Below, in pieces: positions 25,990-33,441 of a DNA stretch of 64,000 nucleotides. Source of the stretch: CALKJU01 sp046349355 (GTDB taxonomy: Bacteria > Pseudomonadota > Alphaproteobacteria > Geminicoccales > Geminicoccaceae); contig JAXMCM010000022.1 in assembly GCA_046349355.1 (NCBI GenBank), positions 62,001 through 126,000 of the forward strand, read 5' to 3'. The notes beneath the pieces were generated by a model. The model saw only the letters and a list, made by a program, of their open reading frames with translations. It did not search any database and had not been told where the DNA came from. Both the position numbers and the translations under genes were made by a program. Position 1 is the stretch's first letter. Every line of letters begins with the position of its first letter.

Positions 25990-26406
25990 TCAGAGGACGT
26001 GACGGACGAGGAAGACCGTGACGATCGCCGTCGCCATGAAGGTGGCGGTAGCGGCCAGCGAGCGCGGCGACAGGCGGGAGAGGCCGCAGACGCCGTGGCC
26101 GCTGGTGCAGCCGCTGCCGAGCGTGGTGCCGGCGCCGACGAGCAGGCCGGCGACGACGAGGACCGGGGTGGCGACCACCGGGGCGCCGATGGCGGCGGAG
26201 CCGGTGAGAGCGGCGAGGAGAACGGGGCCGCCGACGAGGCCGGCGAGGAAGGCGAGGCGCCAGCCGCGATCGGCGGCCGGCTCGGGCGGCAGGAGGCCGC
26301 CAAGGATGCCGCTGATGCCGGCGATGCGGCCCAGCAGCAGCATCAGGACGACCGCCGAGGCGCCGATCAGGGCGCCACCGGCGAGACCGGCAAGCCAGGC
26401 ATTCAT
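25990..26406 (-). CDS. YeeE/YedE family membrane protein, first half of a two-part transporter
   Basis: 138 residues with four hydrophobic helices and a typical YeeE/YedE motif, LVGAGTTLGSGCTSGHGVCGLSRLSPRSLAA, near residues 88-118, containing two cysteines (SGCTSGHGVCG). This is the sulfur-transport (thiosulfate) signature. Its start overlaps the BigR-like stop by 4 bp, so translation is likely coupled. In sulfide-responsive operons these proteins help export or import sulfur species such as thiosulfate. Confidence 0.9.
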   Translation of the reverse strand: MNAWLAGLAGGALIGASAVVLMLLLGRIAGISGILGGLLPPEPAADRGWRLAFLAGLVGGPVLLAALTGSAAIGAPVVATPVLVVAGLLVGAGTTLGSGCTSGHGVCGLSRLSPRSLAATATFMATAIVTVFLVRHVL

Positions 26407-26738
26407 GAGGCGGGTTCCTTGCCGTCCGTCGGGCAGTACTTGTCGTGCAGGTAGACGAGCAGGTCCCGGGCATCGCCGCTGACCAGGGAGTACCAGAGCG
26501 TCTGGCCGTCACGGCGCGGGCTGACGAGGCCTTCCCGCCGCATCAGCGCCAGCTGCTGCGACATCGCCGGCTCCTTCATCCCCACCAGGCGGGCCAGCTC
26601 GCCCACCGACCGCTCCCGCTCCGCCAGCTGGCAGAGAATGAGCAGGCGCTTGGGGTGCGCCAGCGTCCGCATCAGGCAGCTCACCTGCTCGGCCATCCGG
26701 GCCATCGCGTCCATCTGCATGGCTGCATATCTTTGCAT
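26403..26738 (-). CDS. bigR: BigR/SqrR-like ArsR-family persulfide-sensing repressor
   Basis: 111 residues if the first ATG (26738) is used; ATG codons at 26720 and 26714 are alternatives and none has a good ribosome binding site. The winged helix has SVGELARLVGMKEPAMSQQLALMRREGLVSPRRDGQTLWYSL. Cys36 (LLILCQL) and Cys102 (DKYCPT) are 66 residues apart, the same spacing as the redox pair of BigR (42/108) and SqrR (41/107), which form a tetrasulfide bridge with persulfides and release DNA. It is the first gene of the sulfur operon, which it should repress. Confidence 0.9.
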   Translation of the reverse strand: MQRYAAMQMDAMARMAEQVSCLMRTLAHPKRLLILCQLAERERSVGELARLVGMKEPAMSQQLALMRREGLVSPRRDGQTLWYSLVSGDARDLLVYLHDKYCPTDGKEPAS

Positions 26739-26765
26739 TTAATTGACGACAGGCAAGGATAGCGG

Positions 26766-26804
26766 CCGCGACAGGACGACGCACGCGGCGAAGTCCTGTC
26801 GCGG
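26766..26804 (-). terminator. Hairpin after the GlsB-like gene
   Basis: A perfect 12-bp inverted repeat (CCGCGACAGGAC and GTCCTGTCGCGG, 15-base loop) stands between the end of the GlsB-like gene and the bigR start. It should stop transcripts running into the sulfur operon. Confidence 0.6.
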
Positions 26805-26822
26805 TGGCCGGTCAGCCCGTGC

Positions 26823-27068
26823 TCAGGCGCGCTTGACCAGCCCGACGATGAACAGCAGCACGCAGGCGCCGACCACGGCGGTGACGAGCGAGCCGATGAC
26901 GCTGTCGGCGGGGCCGATGCCGAGCAGGCCGAACAGCCAGCCGCCGATCAGCGCGCCGACGATGCCGACGACGATGTTGCCGAGCACGCCGAAGCCGCCC
27001 CCGCGCATCATCAGGCCGGCAAGCCAGCCGGCGATCGCGCCGATGATCAACCAGAGAATGATGCCCAC
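26823..27068 (-). CDS. GlsB/YeaQ/YmgE family stress-response membrane protein
   Basis: 81 residues from a GTG with a strong GAGGAGGG site upstream. Three hydrophobic, glycine-rich helices are visible, with the signature IILWLIIGAIAGWLAGLMM and NIVVGIVGALIGGWLFGLLG. The family (also called transglycosylase-associated protein) is found in inner membranes and is often induced by stress; its function is not known. The gene is alone, with hairpin sequences on its downstream side. Confidence 0.9.
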   Translation of the reverse strand: MGIILWLIIGAIAGWLAGLMMRGGGFGVLGNIVVGIVGALIGGWLFGLLGIGPADSVIGSLVTAVVGACVLLFIVGLVKRA

Positions 27069-27171
27069 GGTCGTTCCCTCCTCGCCCTGACGCGGACGGC
27101 AGCTCGCCCGCGCGGCATCAACGCGCGAGGGGTCAGGCACGGTTCCGCAGCCGCGCGCGAACGGCCCAGTC

Positions 27172-27855
27172 TCAGGTCGCGTTGCGGCGCCACAGCCACA
27201 AGGCGAGGCCCAGCACCGCGAGGCCGGCGCCGCCGAGCAGCCAGGGACGCAGGGCGTGCGTCGCGGCGGCCAGCGGGCCGATGTCCTCGACCAGCAGCCA
27301 AGCGCCTCCGCCCCAGGCCAGCACCCACGCCGCCACGGCGATAAGGTTGGCCCCGGTGAAGCGCCACCAGGGCATGGCGAAGGCGCCGGCGAGCAACCCG
27401 TTGAGCTGGCGCAGGCCGTCGGGGAACGGGCCGACCAGCACCGCCAGCACGCCCCAGCGGGCGAAGGTGGCCTCGATCGCCGCGAGCCGCTGCGGCGCCA
27501 GCGGCAGGCGCTGCAGCAGCGGTCGGCCGCCGTAGCGGCCGAGGGCGTAGGCCAGCTGGCTGCCGGCGACCATGCCGAGCATGGCCAGCGGCAGCAGCAG
27601 GCCGATCGACAGCTCGCCGCGGGCCGCCAGCACCGCCGCCGCCAGCAGCAGGGTCAGGCCGGGCGCCGGAATGCAGGCGGCCTCGACGAACAGCACCGCC
27701 ATCACCGCGAGATAACCCCAGCGCCGCAGCGTCGGCTCGGCCGTGGCGACGATCGAGTCTAGGTGGGCGAGCAGGGCGGGCTCAGGCCGGGACTGCGCGA
27801 CGGCGTCGCCGGTCACCACCAGGACGAGGACGAAGGCCGCGAGCGCCGTCCTCAC
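27172..27855 (-). CDS. DedA family membrane protein
   Basis: 227 residues from a GTG that overlaps the stop of the M48 gene (GTGA). A signal-like helix comes first (1-20), then the DedA/SNARE-associated (VTT) domain: VEAACIPAPGLTLLLAAAVLAARG, GSQLAYALGRYGGRPLL, a re-entrant loop with GPFPDGLRQLNGLLAGAFAMPWWRF, and three more helices. DedA proteins act as phospholipid (undecaprenyl-phosphate or phosphatidylethanolamine) flippases in the inner membrane. Coupling to the M48 peptidase suggests a shared envelope role. Confidence 0.87.
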   Translation of the reverse strand: MRTALAAFVLVLVVTGDAVAQSRPEPALLAHLDSIVATAEPTLRRWGYLAVMAVLFVEAACIPAPGLTLLLAAAVLAARGELSIGLLLPLAMLGMVAGSQLAYALGRYGGRPLLQRLPLAPQRLAAIEATFARWGVLAVLVGPFPDGLRQLNGLLAGAFAMPWWRFTGANLIAVAAWVLAWGGGAWLLVEDIGPLAAATHALRPWLLGGAGLAVLGLALWLWRRNAT

Positions 27856-29600
27856 GGCCGGGCCTTGTCGATCACGAACTTGGCCTTGCTGCGGATGACC
27901 GTGCCGCCGTCGGGCCAGTCGAGGAACAGGCGGGCCTCGAACACGCCGGGCTGGCGCGGGTGGAACTCGAGCCGGCCGTCGGCCATGCCGGTGGTGAAGC
28001 GCCACCACTCGGGATCGTCGACGTAGCGGTCGGGCGGCAGGTCCCAGGGGACGATGGCGACCCAGTTCTGCTTCGGCGCATCGAGCCCCCAGACCTCGAC
28101 CACGACCGGTTCGTCGAAGCGGTAGACCCGCTTGGACACGGCCAGCGCCGGACCCGGCGGCCGCGCCGCCGGCTTCTCGGCCTGCACCGGTGCGCCGAGG
28201 AACGGCTGCGTGGCGGGATCGAGCGCCAGCGCGGCGGCGAGCAGCGCCACGCCGGGCAGGACGACGGCGAGCCGCTCGCCACGTCCCGTCGGCAGCGCGC
28301 GGCCGGCGACGAGACGGGTCCACCACGGCGCCAGCAGCGGCCACAAGGCGAGCACGAGCGCCACGACGAGGAGCTGCCAGCGGCTGCCGGCGAAGAGGTA
28401 GGGCAGGTTGCCGGCGACGAACGGGACCAGGCCCAGCGCCGTCGAGCCGCTGGCGGTGGCCGACATCCACGCGACCGGCAGGATCAGCAGGGCGCTGGCG
28501 AGATAGCCCAGCGGGAACAGCACCGCGATGACCAGCGCCGTGGCGGCGGGACCGGCCCGGGCGGCGAGCAGCCGCCGCAGCGGCCGCGGCGGATGCGAGA
28601 CGGCGTGGATCAGCCAACTCCACGAGCTGCGCCAGGACGCCGGCCGGGGCGCGGCGGCACCGGCGTCGAGGGCGCGCAGCAGCGCGTCGCGCGACCCGGG
28701 CCGGGAGGCCGTGAACCGGTCGGCGGTCAGCTCGGCGCACCAGACGGCGACGGTCGGCAGCAGCACCACGCCCAGCGACCACAGCGCGTAGCCGAGCACG
28801 GTGGCCCACGGGCTGGGCTGCACGATCCACAAATAGTGGGAAAGGTAGTCGTGCATGATCGTCCACGCGTCGTTCGGCGCGTCGGCGACCTCGGTGTCCT
28901 CGAGCACGGCGAAGGCCAGGGTGAAGGCCTCGATCTCCCGGCGCAGCAGCAGGTCGAGCAGCAGCACGGCGACGGCGAAGGCCAGCACGGCGAAGGGCCA
29001 GGCCTTGAGCACCGGGGCGAGGAAGGAGCCGATGCCGATGATCGCGGGGTCGCCCTGGCGCTGGTGGGCGATCTCGTGCAGCAGCACGGCCTCGGCACTG
29101 GCCCGGTCGCCTCGCCAGAGCTTGAGCAGACCGCCGAACACGGCGAGGGCACTGCGTCTGGGGCCCAGCGGATAGACGAAGGCCAGGGGCGCCATCCGCC
29201 GGGCGTTCAGGCGCAGCTCGAGACCCGGCGCCTCGGCGGCGACGAAGGCGGCGATCTCGGCGGCGGCCCCACCGCGGTCGGCGAGCGGGACGAGGCCGAA
29301 GCGGCGCTCGATGCGGGCGGCGCGGCGCCCGGGGAACAATGCGGCCGCGATGCCGGCGAGGAACACCAGCGCCGGCAGGTTCTGGAACAGCAGCAGCACG
29401 AGGAACACCGCCGGCAGCCAGAGCTCGAGGCCGAACGGCGGGATCACCCACGCGTTGAAGGTGGCGACGGTGCGCCAGGCGTCGCCGACGAGCTGCGGGA
29501 CGAGGGCGACGAGCGCCGCCGCCCACAGCCACAGCCAGGGCGGCAGCGGCCCGGCGTCAGGCCTTGGCGGTGGCGAGGCTGTCGAGGAGGCGTCGGGCAT
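27852..29600 (-). CDS. Integral membrane M48/M56-like zinc metallopeptidase with a C-terminal beta domain
   Basis: 582 residues. Two helices come first (about 22-40 and 62-90), then a zinc motif HEIAH at residues 175-179 with the third ligand expected in WCAELTADR (Glu290), as in M48 peptidases. Several more helices follow (195-220, 265-285, 350-470). The last 100 residues, from about 480, form a beta-rich domain (KRVYRFDEPVVVEVWGLD... FEARLFLDWPDGG) that should lie in the periplasm. The gene overlaps the upstream unknown gene by 44 bp and the DedA gene by 4 bp. The C-terminal domain is not a standard part of M48 proteins that I recognise. Confidence 0.8.
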   Translation of the reverse strand: MPDASSTASPPPRPDAGPLPPWLWLWAAALVALVPQLVGDAWRTVATFNAWVIPPFGLELWLPAVFLVLLLFQNLPALVFLAGIAAALFPGRRAARIERRFGLVPLADRGGAAAEIAAFVAAEAPGLELRLNARRMAPLAFVYPLGPRRSALAVFGGLLKLWRGDRASAEAVLLHEIAHQRQGDPAIIGIGSFLAPVLKAWPFAVLAFAVAVLLLDLLLRREIEAFTLAFAVLEDTEVADAPNDAWTIMHDYLSHYLWIVQPSPWATVLGYALWSLGVVLLPTVAVWCAELTADRFTASRPGSRDALLRALDAGAAAPRPASWRSSWSWLIHAVSHPPRPLRRLLAARAGPAATALVIAVLFPLGYLASALLILPVAWMSATASGSTALGLVPFVAGNLPYLFAGSRWQLLVVALVLALWPLLAPWWTRLVAGRALPTGRGERLAVVLPGVALLAAALALDPATQPFLGAPVQAEKPAARPPGPALAVSKRVYRFDEPVVVEVWGLDAPKQNWVAIVPWDLPPDRYVDDPEWWRFTTGMADGRLEFHPRQPGVFEARLFLDWPDGGTVIRSKAKFVIDKARP

Positions 29601-30042
29601 CGTCCGGCCGCTCGAGCAACGTCAGCAGCGCGGCGCGGCCGATCTCGGGCGCCTTCTCGGCCGGTATGCCCGACGCCGACAGCCGCTGCTCGATCGAGTC
29701 GAGCGCCCGGAGCAAGGTGCGCGCCGCCTCGTCCGGCGCGCCCGCCGGCTTGCGGGCGAGGGCGGTACGGATGCTGAGCAGGTTCACGAGCAGGCCGGTG
29801 GCGGCCGAGCCGACGCCCAGCACCATCGAGATCACGTCGGCATTGGCGCGCAGGCCGTCGAGCACCGCGAGGATGATGCTGTAGCCCGAGGCGACGTCGA
29901 AACCGCCCAGCACCGGCTCGGCGGCGGCCGGATCGTTGCGCTCGCCGGCGAGATAGCCGTCGAGCAGGTCGGGTGCGATCTCGACCTCGTCGTCGGCGAT
30001 CCGCTCGGCAAGTCGCTGCACGAGCGCGTGGGCGGCATCCAT
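29557..30042 (-). CDS. Hypothetical membrane-associated protein
   Basis: 161 residues from the ATG at 30042; a GTG 6 bp upstream is also in frame. One hydrophobic segment (about residues 70-90, VISMVLGVGSAATGLLVNLLSI) sits between two helical, charged parts. The N-terminal part (ALVQRLAERIADDEVEIAPDLLDGYLAG) resembles the start of effector-associated or caspase-accessory domains, but this is a weak likeness. It heads the cluster with the M48 peptidase and the DedA protein. Function unknown. Confidence 0.65.
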   Translation of the reverse strand: MDAAHALVQRLAERIADDEVEIAPDLLDGYLAGERNDPAAAEPVLGGFDVASGYSIILAVLDGLRANADVISMVLGVGSAATGLLVNLLSIRTALARKPAGAPDEAARTLLRALDSIEQRLSASGIPAEKAPEIGRAALLTLLERPDDARRLLDSLATAKA

Positions 30043-30131
30043 GGGCACGTCCGGCTGGCCAGGACGGTCATGCTATCGTCGCTGCCGGCCCGCCCTCAAT
30101 AGAGGACGCTGGATGCCGCCCGCGGTCAGGC

Positions 30132-30983
30132 TCAGAACGTGAACCACTCCTCGTGCAGCTCGCCCGGCAGGATGCCGTCGAGGCGGATGACGGTGGTGAC
30201 GGTGCCGCCGTCGCTGAACACGATCTTCGTGTCGCCCGCCACCGAGGTGATGGCGATGCCGTCGGCGTCGAGGCCGTCGCCGAGGCCCTTGCCGTCGTAG
30301 TCGACCGCCGAGACGTCGAGCTCGTCGTCGTTGTCGCCGGAAAAGTCGATGACGAGGTTGGTGGCGCCCGCATCGTTGCCGAAATGGAAGCTGAACAGAC
30401 CTTCCCCGCCGATCAACGTGTCGGCGCCGAGGCCGCCGTCGAGGTGGACGCCGCCGGTGTTGCCATGCAGCGTGTCGTCGCCGGTGCCGCCGAAGAGGTG
30501 GGCATTGCCGAAGGACTCGCCGGCGTAGAGCGTGTCGTTGCCCGAGCCCCCGTAGAGCACGTCGGTGTCGCCGAGATCCGGGTCGTCCGACGGGCCGGCC
30601 CGCAGGACGTCGTTCCCGCCGCCGCCGAACAGGCTGTCGTTGCCGGTCCAGCCATTGATGTCGTCATTGCCGTCGTCGCCATAGACCCGGTCGTCGCCGC
30701 TGCCTGCCCGGAGCACGTCGCCGCCATTGCCGCCGTAAAGGGTGTCGTTGCCGGCGTAGCCGAAGGCGGTGTCGGCACCGTTGCCGCCATAGAGGCGGTC
30801 GGCACCGCTGCCGCCCAGGTCGCTGCCGCCGCCATAGAGGCGATCGTTGCCGGCGCCGCCGAAGATGGTATCGGCGCCGTCGCCGCCGTTGCCGCGATCG
30901 TCGCCGCCGAACAGGCTGATGGTGTCGCTGCCCGACGTGCCGACCTTCGTGTCGTTGCCGCCCGTGCCGTCGATGATGGCCAT
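30132..30983 (-). CDS. RTX calcium-binding repeat protein
   Basis: 283 residues from ATG with CAGGAGACC upstream. From about residue 8 to 195 it consists of GGxGxDxLx-type nonapeptide repeats (GGDDRGNGGDGADTIFGGAG and similar), which fold into a calcium-bound parallel beta-roll outside the cell. No signal peptide is present; RTX proteins leave by type I secretion using a C-terminal signal, and the C-terminal 80 residues (about 205-283) are repeat-free and acidic, ending in EEWFTF, which fits such a signal. No type I exporter is adjacent. It is divergent from the Hfa-like operon. Confidence 0.85.
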   Translation of the reverse strand: MAIIDGTGGNDTKVGTSGSDTISLFGGDDRGNGGDGADTIFGGAGNDRLYGGGSDLGGSGADRLYGGNGADTAFGYAGNDTLYGGNGGDVLRAGSGDDRVYGDDGNDDINGWTGNDSLFGGGGNDVLRAGPSDDPDLGDTDVLYGGSGNDTLYAGESFGNAHLFGGTGDDTLHGNTGGVHLDGGLGADTLIGGEGLFSFHFGNDAGATNLVIDFSGDNDDELDVSAVDYDGKGLGDGLDADGIAITSVAGDTKIVFSDGGTVTTVIRLDGILPGELHEEWFTF

Positions 30984-31281
30984 GGCTGGTCTCCTGCTTC
31001 CTTCCGTCCGCGACGACCATTCGTGCGGATCGCCGGAAGGCATGGGCTGGAGGTTTCGCCGGCCCGCGTCACAGCTTGAGGCCGTGGCAGGCGGCATCGC
31101 GTTACAAGAATCGCAACCGCAGATTTCCCGCACTGCTTCGCAGGTTGCGAATCCCGGTGCCGGCGCCGAGCCCAACCAAGGCATCGACAATCCATTTCTT
31201 TCAATAGCTTAGCGAGCTGGCACGGGGGCTGGCACGGCGGCTGCACAGGGTGGGGCAGCCAACCCGGACCCCAACCCGACC
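30984..31281. promoter_or_regulatory. 298-bp divergent region between the RTX gene and the Hfa-like operon
   Basis: The longest non-coding stretch of the window. It is less GC-rich than its surroundings near 31170-31215. It holds an inverted repeat, CGCAACC at 31112-31118 and GGTTGCG at 31143-31149 (24-bp spacer), that could be an operator. No clear -35/-10 pair is obvious for either gene, and the HfaA-like start lacks a good ribosome binding site. Confidence 0.45.
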
Positions 31282-31614
31282 ATGCCTCGCCTCCGCCCCG
31301 CCCTCGTCCTGCTCCTGCTCTGCGGCCCCGCCGCGGCGCAGGAGTTCGCCCCCAGCGAGCTGGGCGAGATGCAGCGGCCGCTGGGCTTTGCGGCGCAGGC
31401 CGACCTGTGGCGGCCGATCGCCGGCCAGCGTGACCGCAACGGCAACCGCACCAGCGTCCGCCGCGGCCAGGCGAGCGCGCTCGCCGCCGGCAACGTCCTC
31501 AACGTCTCGGTCCAGGGCAGCGGCAACACCGTCGTCGTCACCAGCGAGCAGACCAGCAAGGGCAGCAACCAGGCGACGCTGGTCCTCAACGGGTCGCTGG
31601 ACCTCGCGCCATGA
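31282..31614 (+). CDS. hfaA: HfaA-like holdfast-anchor / curlin-related secreted protein
   Basis: 110 residues with a signal peptide (1-20, ending AAAQ). The mature part has FAPSELGEMQRPLG, RDRNGNRTSV and a curlin-like block, LNVSVQGSGNTVVVTSEQ, followed by KGSNQATLVLNG. RDxNGNR and N(V/L)xVxVQGxxNTVxVxSxQT are features I associate with HfaA, a holdfast-anchoring amyloid-like protein of Caulobacter. The stop overlaps the start of the CsgG/HfaB-like gene (ATGA), which supports this. It should be exported through that pore to the cell surface. Confidence 0.7.
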   Translation: MPRLRPALVLLLLCGPAAAQEFAPSELGEMQRPLGFAAQADLWRPIAGQRDRNGNRTSVRRGQASALAAGNVLNVSVQGSGNTVVVTSEQTSKGSNQATLVLNGSLDLAP

Positions 31615-32501
31615 GCCGCCGAGCCCCTGGCCCCGTCGCGGCCGCCCTGCTGGCCGCAGCGCTGCTCGCCGGCTGCACCGGTATGCCGCTCAACAAGGAC
31701 GGCAACTATCTGGAGCCGATCGGCAACGCGCGGGTCACCGACAACCCGACGCTCTACTCGCCGGCCCTGTCCTGCCTGCGCGACGGCCTGGCACCGGAGC
31801 AGCGTTCGGCCTTCGCCTTCAGCGTCGGGCGGATCGAGGACTACACCGGCCGCGACGACTACTACACCGGCAAGGTCGTCACCCAGGGCGCCGCGCTGAT
31901 GGCGATGTCGGCGCTACGCAAGGCCGGGCTGCGCCAGGTCGAGCGGTTCGACACCAGCGTCGCCGAGGCCGAGCTCCAGTACGCCAACAACAAGCTCATC
32001 GCCGATCAGGAAAAGCCGTTCCGCGAGATCCTCGCCGGCAGCATCAAGGGCAGCGACTACTACCTCGTCGGCGGTATCACCGAGCTCAACTTCAACATCC
32101 ATTCGAGCTCGGCCGACGCGCTGATCGGCTCGGTCGGCTTCGGCGGCCGCTTCTACGTCCTCAACATCGGTCTCGACATGCGGCTGGTGAACACCCGCGA
32201 CCTCGAGGTCGTCGAGGTGGTCAGCTACCAGCAGCAGATCATGGGGCGCGAGCTGCGCGCCGGCTTCTTCGAATTCTATGGCAACGACGAGCCCCTCGAC
32301 ATCGGTGTGGGCGAGCGGAGCCAGGAGCCCATCCAACGCGGCGTGCGTGCCCTCGTGGAACGCGCCGTGGTGGAGCTGGTGGGCAAGCTGCACGACGTGA
32401 ACGTCACAGCCTGCCTGCCGGTCCTCGACCCGCCGCTGCTGCCCGAGGGCGGCAGCGGCACCCCAACCTCCGAACCCCTGAACCGTGGAGATCTCAAGTG
32501 A
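31611..32501 (+). CDS. hfaB: CsgG/HfaB-like outer-membrane secretion lipoprotein
   Basis: 296 residues. A lipobox, LLAGC, ends the signal peptide at about residue 22, so the protein is an outer-membrane lipoprotein. The CsgG domain follows: AFAFSVGRIEDYTGRDDYYTGKVVTQGAALMAMSALRKAG, then DYYLVGGITELNFNIHSS and NIGLDMRLVNTRDLEVVEVVSYQQQIMGRELRAG. CsgG forms the curli export channel; the alphaproteobacterial relative HfaB does the same for holdfast-anchor proteins. Coupled by 4-bp overlaps to both neighbours. No CsgA/CsgB/CsgE/CsgF of the classical type is seen. Confidence 0.85.
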   Translation: MSRRAPGPVAAALLAAALLAGCTGMPLNKDGNYLEPIGNARVTDNPTLYSPALSCLRDGLAPEQRSAFAFSVGRIEDYTGRDDYYTGKVVTQGAALMAMSALRKAGLRQVERFDTSVAEAELQYANNKLIADQEKPFREILAGSIKGSDYYLVGGITELNFNIHSSSADALIGSVGFGGRFYVLNIGLDMRLVNTRDLEVVEVVSYQQQIMGRELRAGFFEFYGNDEPLDIGVGERSQEPIQRGVRALVERAVVELVGKLHDVNVTACLPVLDPPLLPEGGSGTPTSEPLNRGDLK

Positions 32502-32908
32502 GCATCCGTACCCGCATCGTCCTGGGCCTGGCGCTTGCCGGCCTCGTCGCCGGCCAGGCCATGGCCGACAACGTCAAGGTCAACACCCCCGACACGAACA
32601 AGATCACCGACCAGGTCAACGGCCTCGTGCTCAACGGCCAGCTCAACACCGGTGACCTGTTCAGCGACCTCGACGCCAACATCAGCAACGTCAAGGGCGA
32701 CGCCAGTGCCACGTCGGCGGCGATCGGCAACTCGCTGTCGGTGACGCTGGCCGGCACCAACAAGCTGGGTGGCGTCGGCAGCCTGCAGCAGAACAATGGC
32801 GACGCCGTGGCGCAGGCCGTGGCCCGCATCAACGATGTCGGCGGCAACGCCTCGGCAACCGCCGCCGCCATCGGCAACAGCGTGTCGATCTCGGTCGGCG
32901 TCCAGTGA
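32498..32908 (+). CDS. HfaD-like secreted surface protein
   Basis: 136 residues from GTG overlapping the HfaB-like stop (GTGA). A signal peptide (1-23, ending QAMA) is followed by a mature part with two similar segments, ISNVKGDASATSAAIGNSLSVTL and INDVGGNASATAAAIGNSVSISV, about 50 residues apart. Such D(A)SATSAAIGNS motifs occur in HfaD, the third component of the Caulobacter holdfast anchor, but HfaD is much longer. The gene order A-B-D fits. It is probably an exported surface fibre subunit. Confidence 0.65.
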   Translation: MSIRTRIVLGLALAGLVAGQAMADNVKVNTPDTNKITDQVNGLVLNGQLNTGDLFSDLDANISNVKGDASATSAAIGNSLSVTLAGTNKLGGVGSLQQNNGDAVAQAVARINDVGGNASATAAAIGNSVSISVGVQ

Positions 32909-33441
32909 CGCCAGGCCCGAGGGGAGGCGTCGCCCCGACGCCTCCCCGCCGGCTCCGGCGCGCGACCGTGGCGGTCGCCCTCCTCGTCGCCACGGGCGCG
33001 CCGGCCGCGGCGCCGCGTGCGCAGGATGCCGGCGAGCCGCTGGTCGGCATGCCGTCGCAGGCACCGATCTACTATTTCCGCCGCAACGGCCGGCTGGTCG
33101 GCGCGGCCCGGCGCAGCGGCAGCGTCTACCTCTTCTACGGCGAGGATGGCGACCTGCTCGGGGCGGCCCGCGACTTCGGCGGGACCACCCTGTTCTTCCG
33201 CGAGGACGGCCGCCCGGACGGCGCCCTGCGCCGGCGGCCTCAGGCCGTCGACCGCTTCGACGCCGACGGCAGGCTCGCGGAGACCGCCCGGGGCGCGCCG
33301 GGGACCACGCTCTTCGTCGACGGCGACGGCGCCATCGTCGGCGGGCAGCGCCAGCTGCCGGCGCCGCAGCGCGACCCTAGCGACACCCAGACCGACCTCG
33401 AGCTGCCGGCCTATGCCGGCGGAGTCGGCAGGACGCCCTGA
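32905..33441 (+). CDS. Secreted protein with short Gly/Arg-Leu-Gly-Ala repeats, unknown
   Basis: 178 residues from GTG overlapping the previous stop (GTGA). A probable signal peptide covers residues 17-40 (ATVAVALLVATGAPAAAPRAQ). The mature part repeats a roughly 20-residue unit four or five times, such as YYFRRNGRLVGAARRSG, LFYGEDGDLLGAARDFGG, FFREDGRPDGALR and DRFDADGRLAETARG: an aromatic strand, a DG turn, then GRL(V/L)GAAR. This looks like a short beta-hairpin repeat, possibly a WG/MORN-like solenoid. I do not recognise the family. Being the last gene of a coupled operon, it may be a fourth exported or accessory part of the Hfa-like system. Confidence 0.7.
   Translation: MTPGPRGGVAPTPPRRLRRATVAVALLVATGAPAAAPRAQDAGEPLVGMPSQAPIYYFRRNGRLVGAARRSGSVYLFYGEDGDLLGAARDFGGTTLFFREDGRPDGALRRRPQAVDRFDADGRLAETARGAPGTTLFVDGDGAIVGGQRQLPAPQRDPSDTQTDLELPAYAGGVGRTP

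Noticed and set aside
30132..30983. Regular short DNA repeats that could suggest a CRISPR-like array
   Set aside because: The repeats are the coding sequence of RTX nonapeptides, varied at DNA level and without unique spacers.
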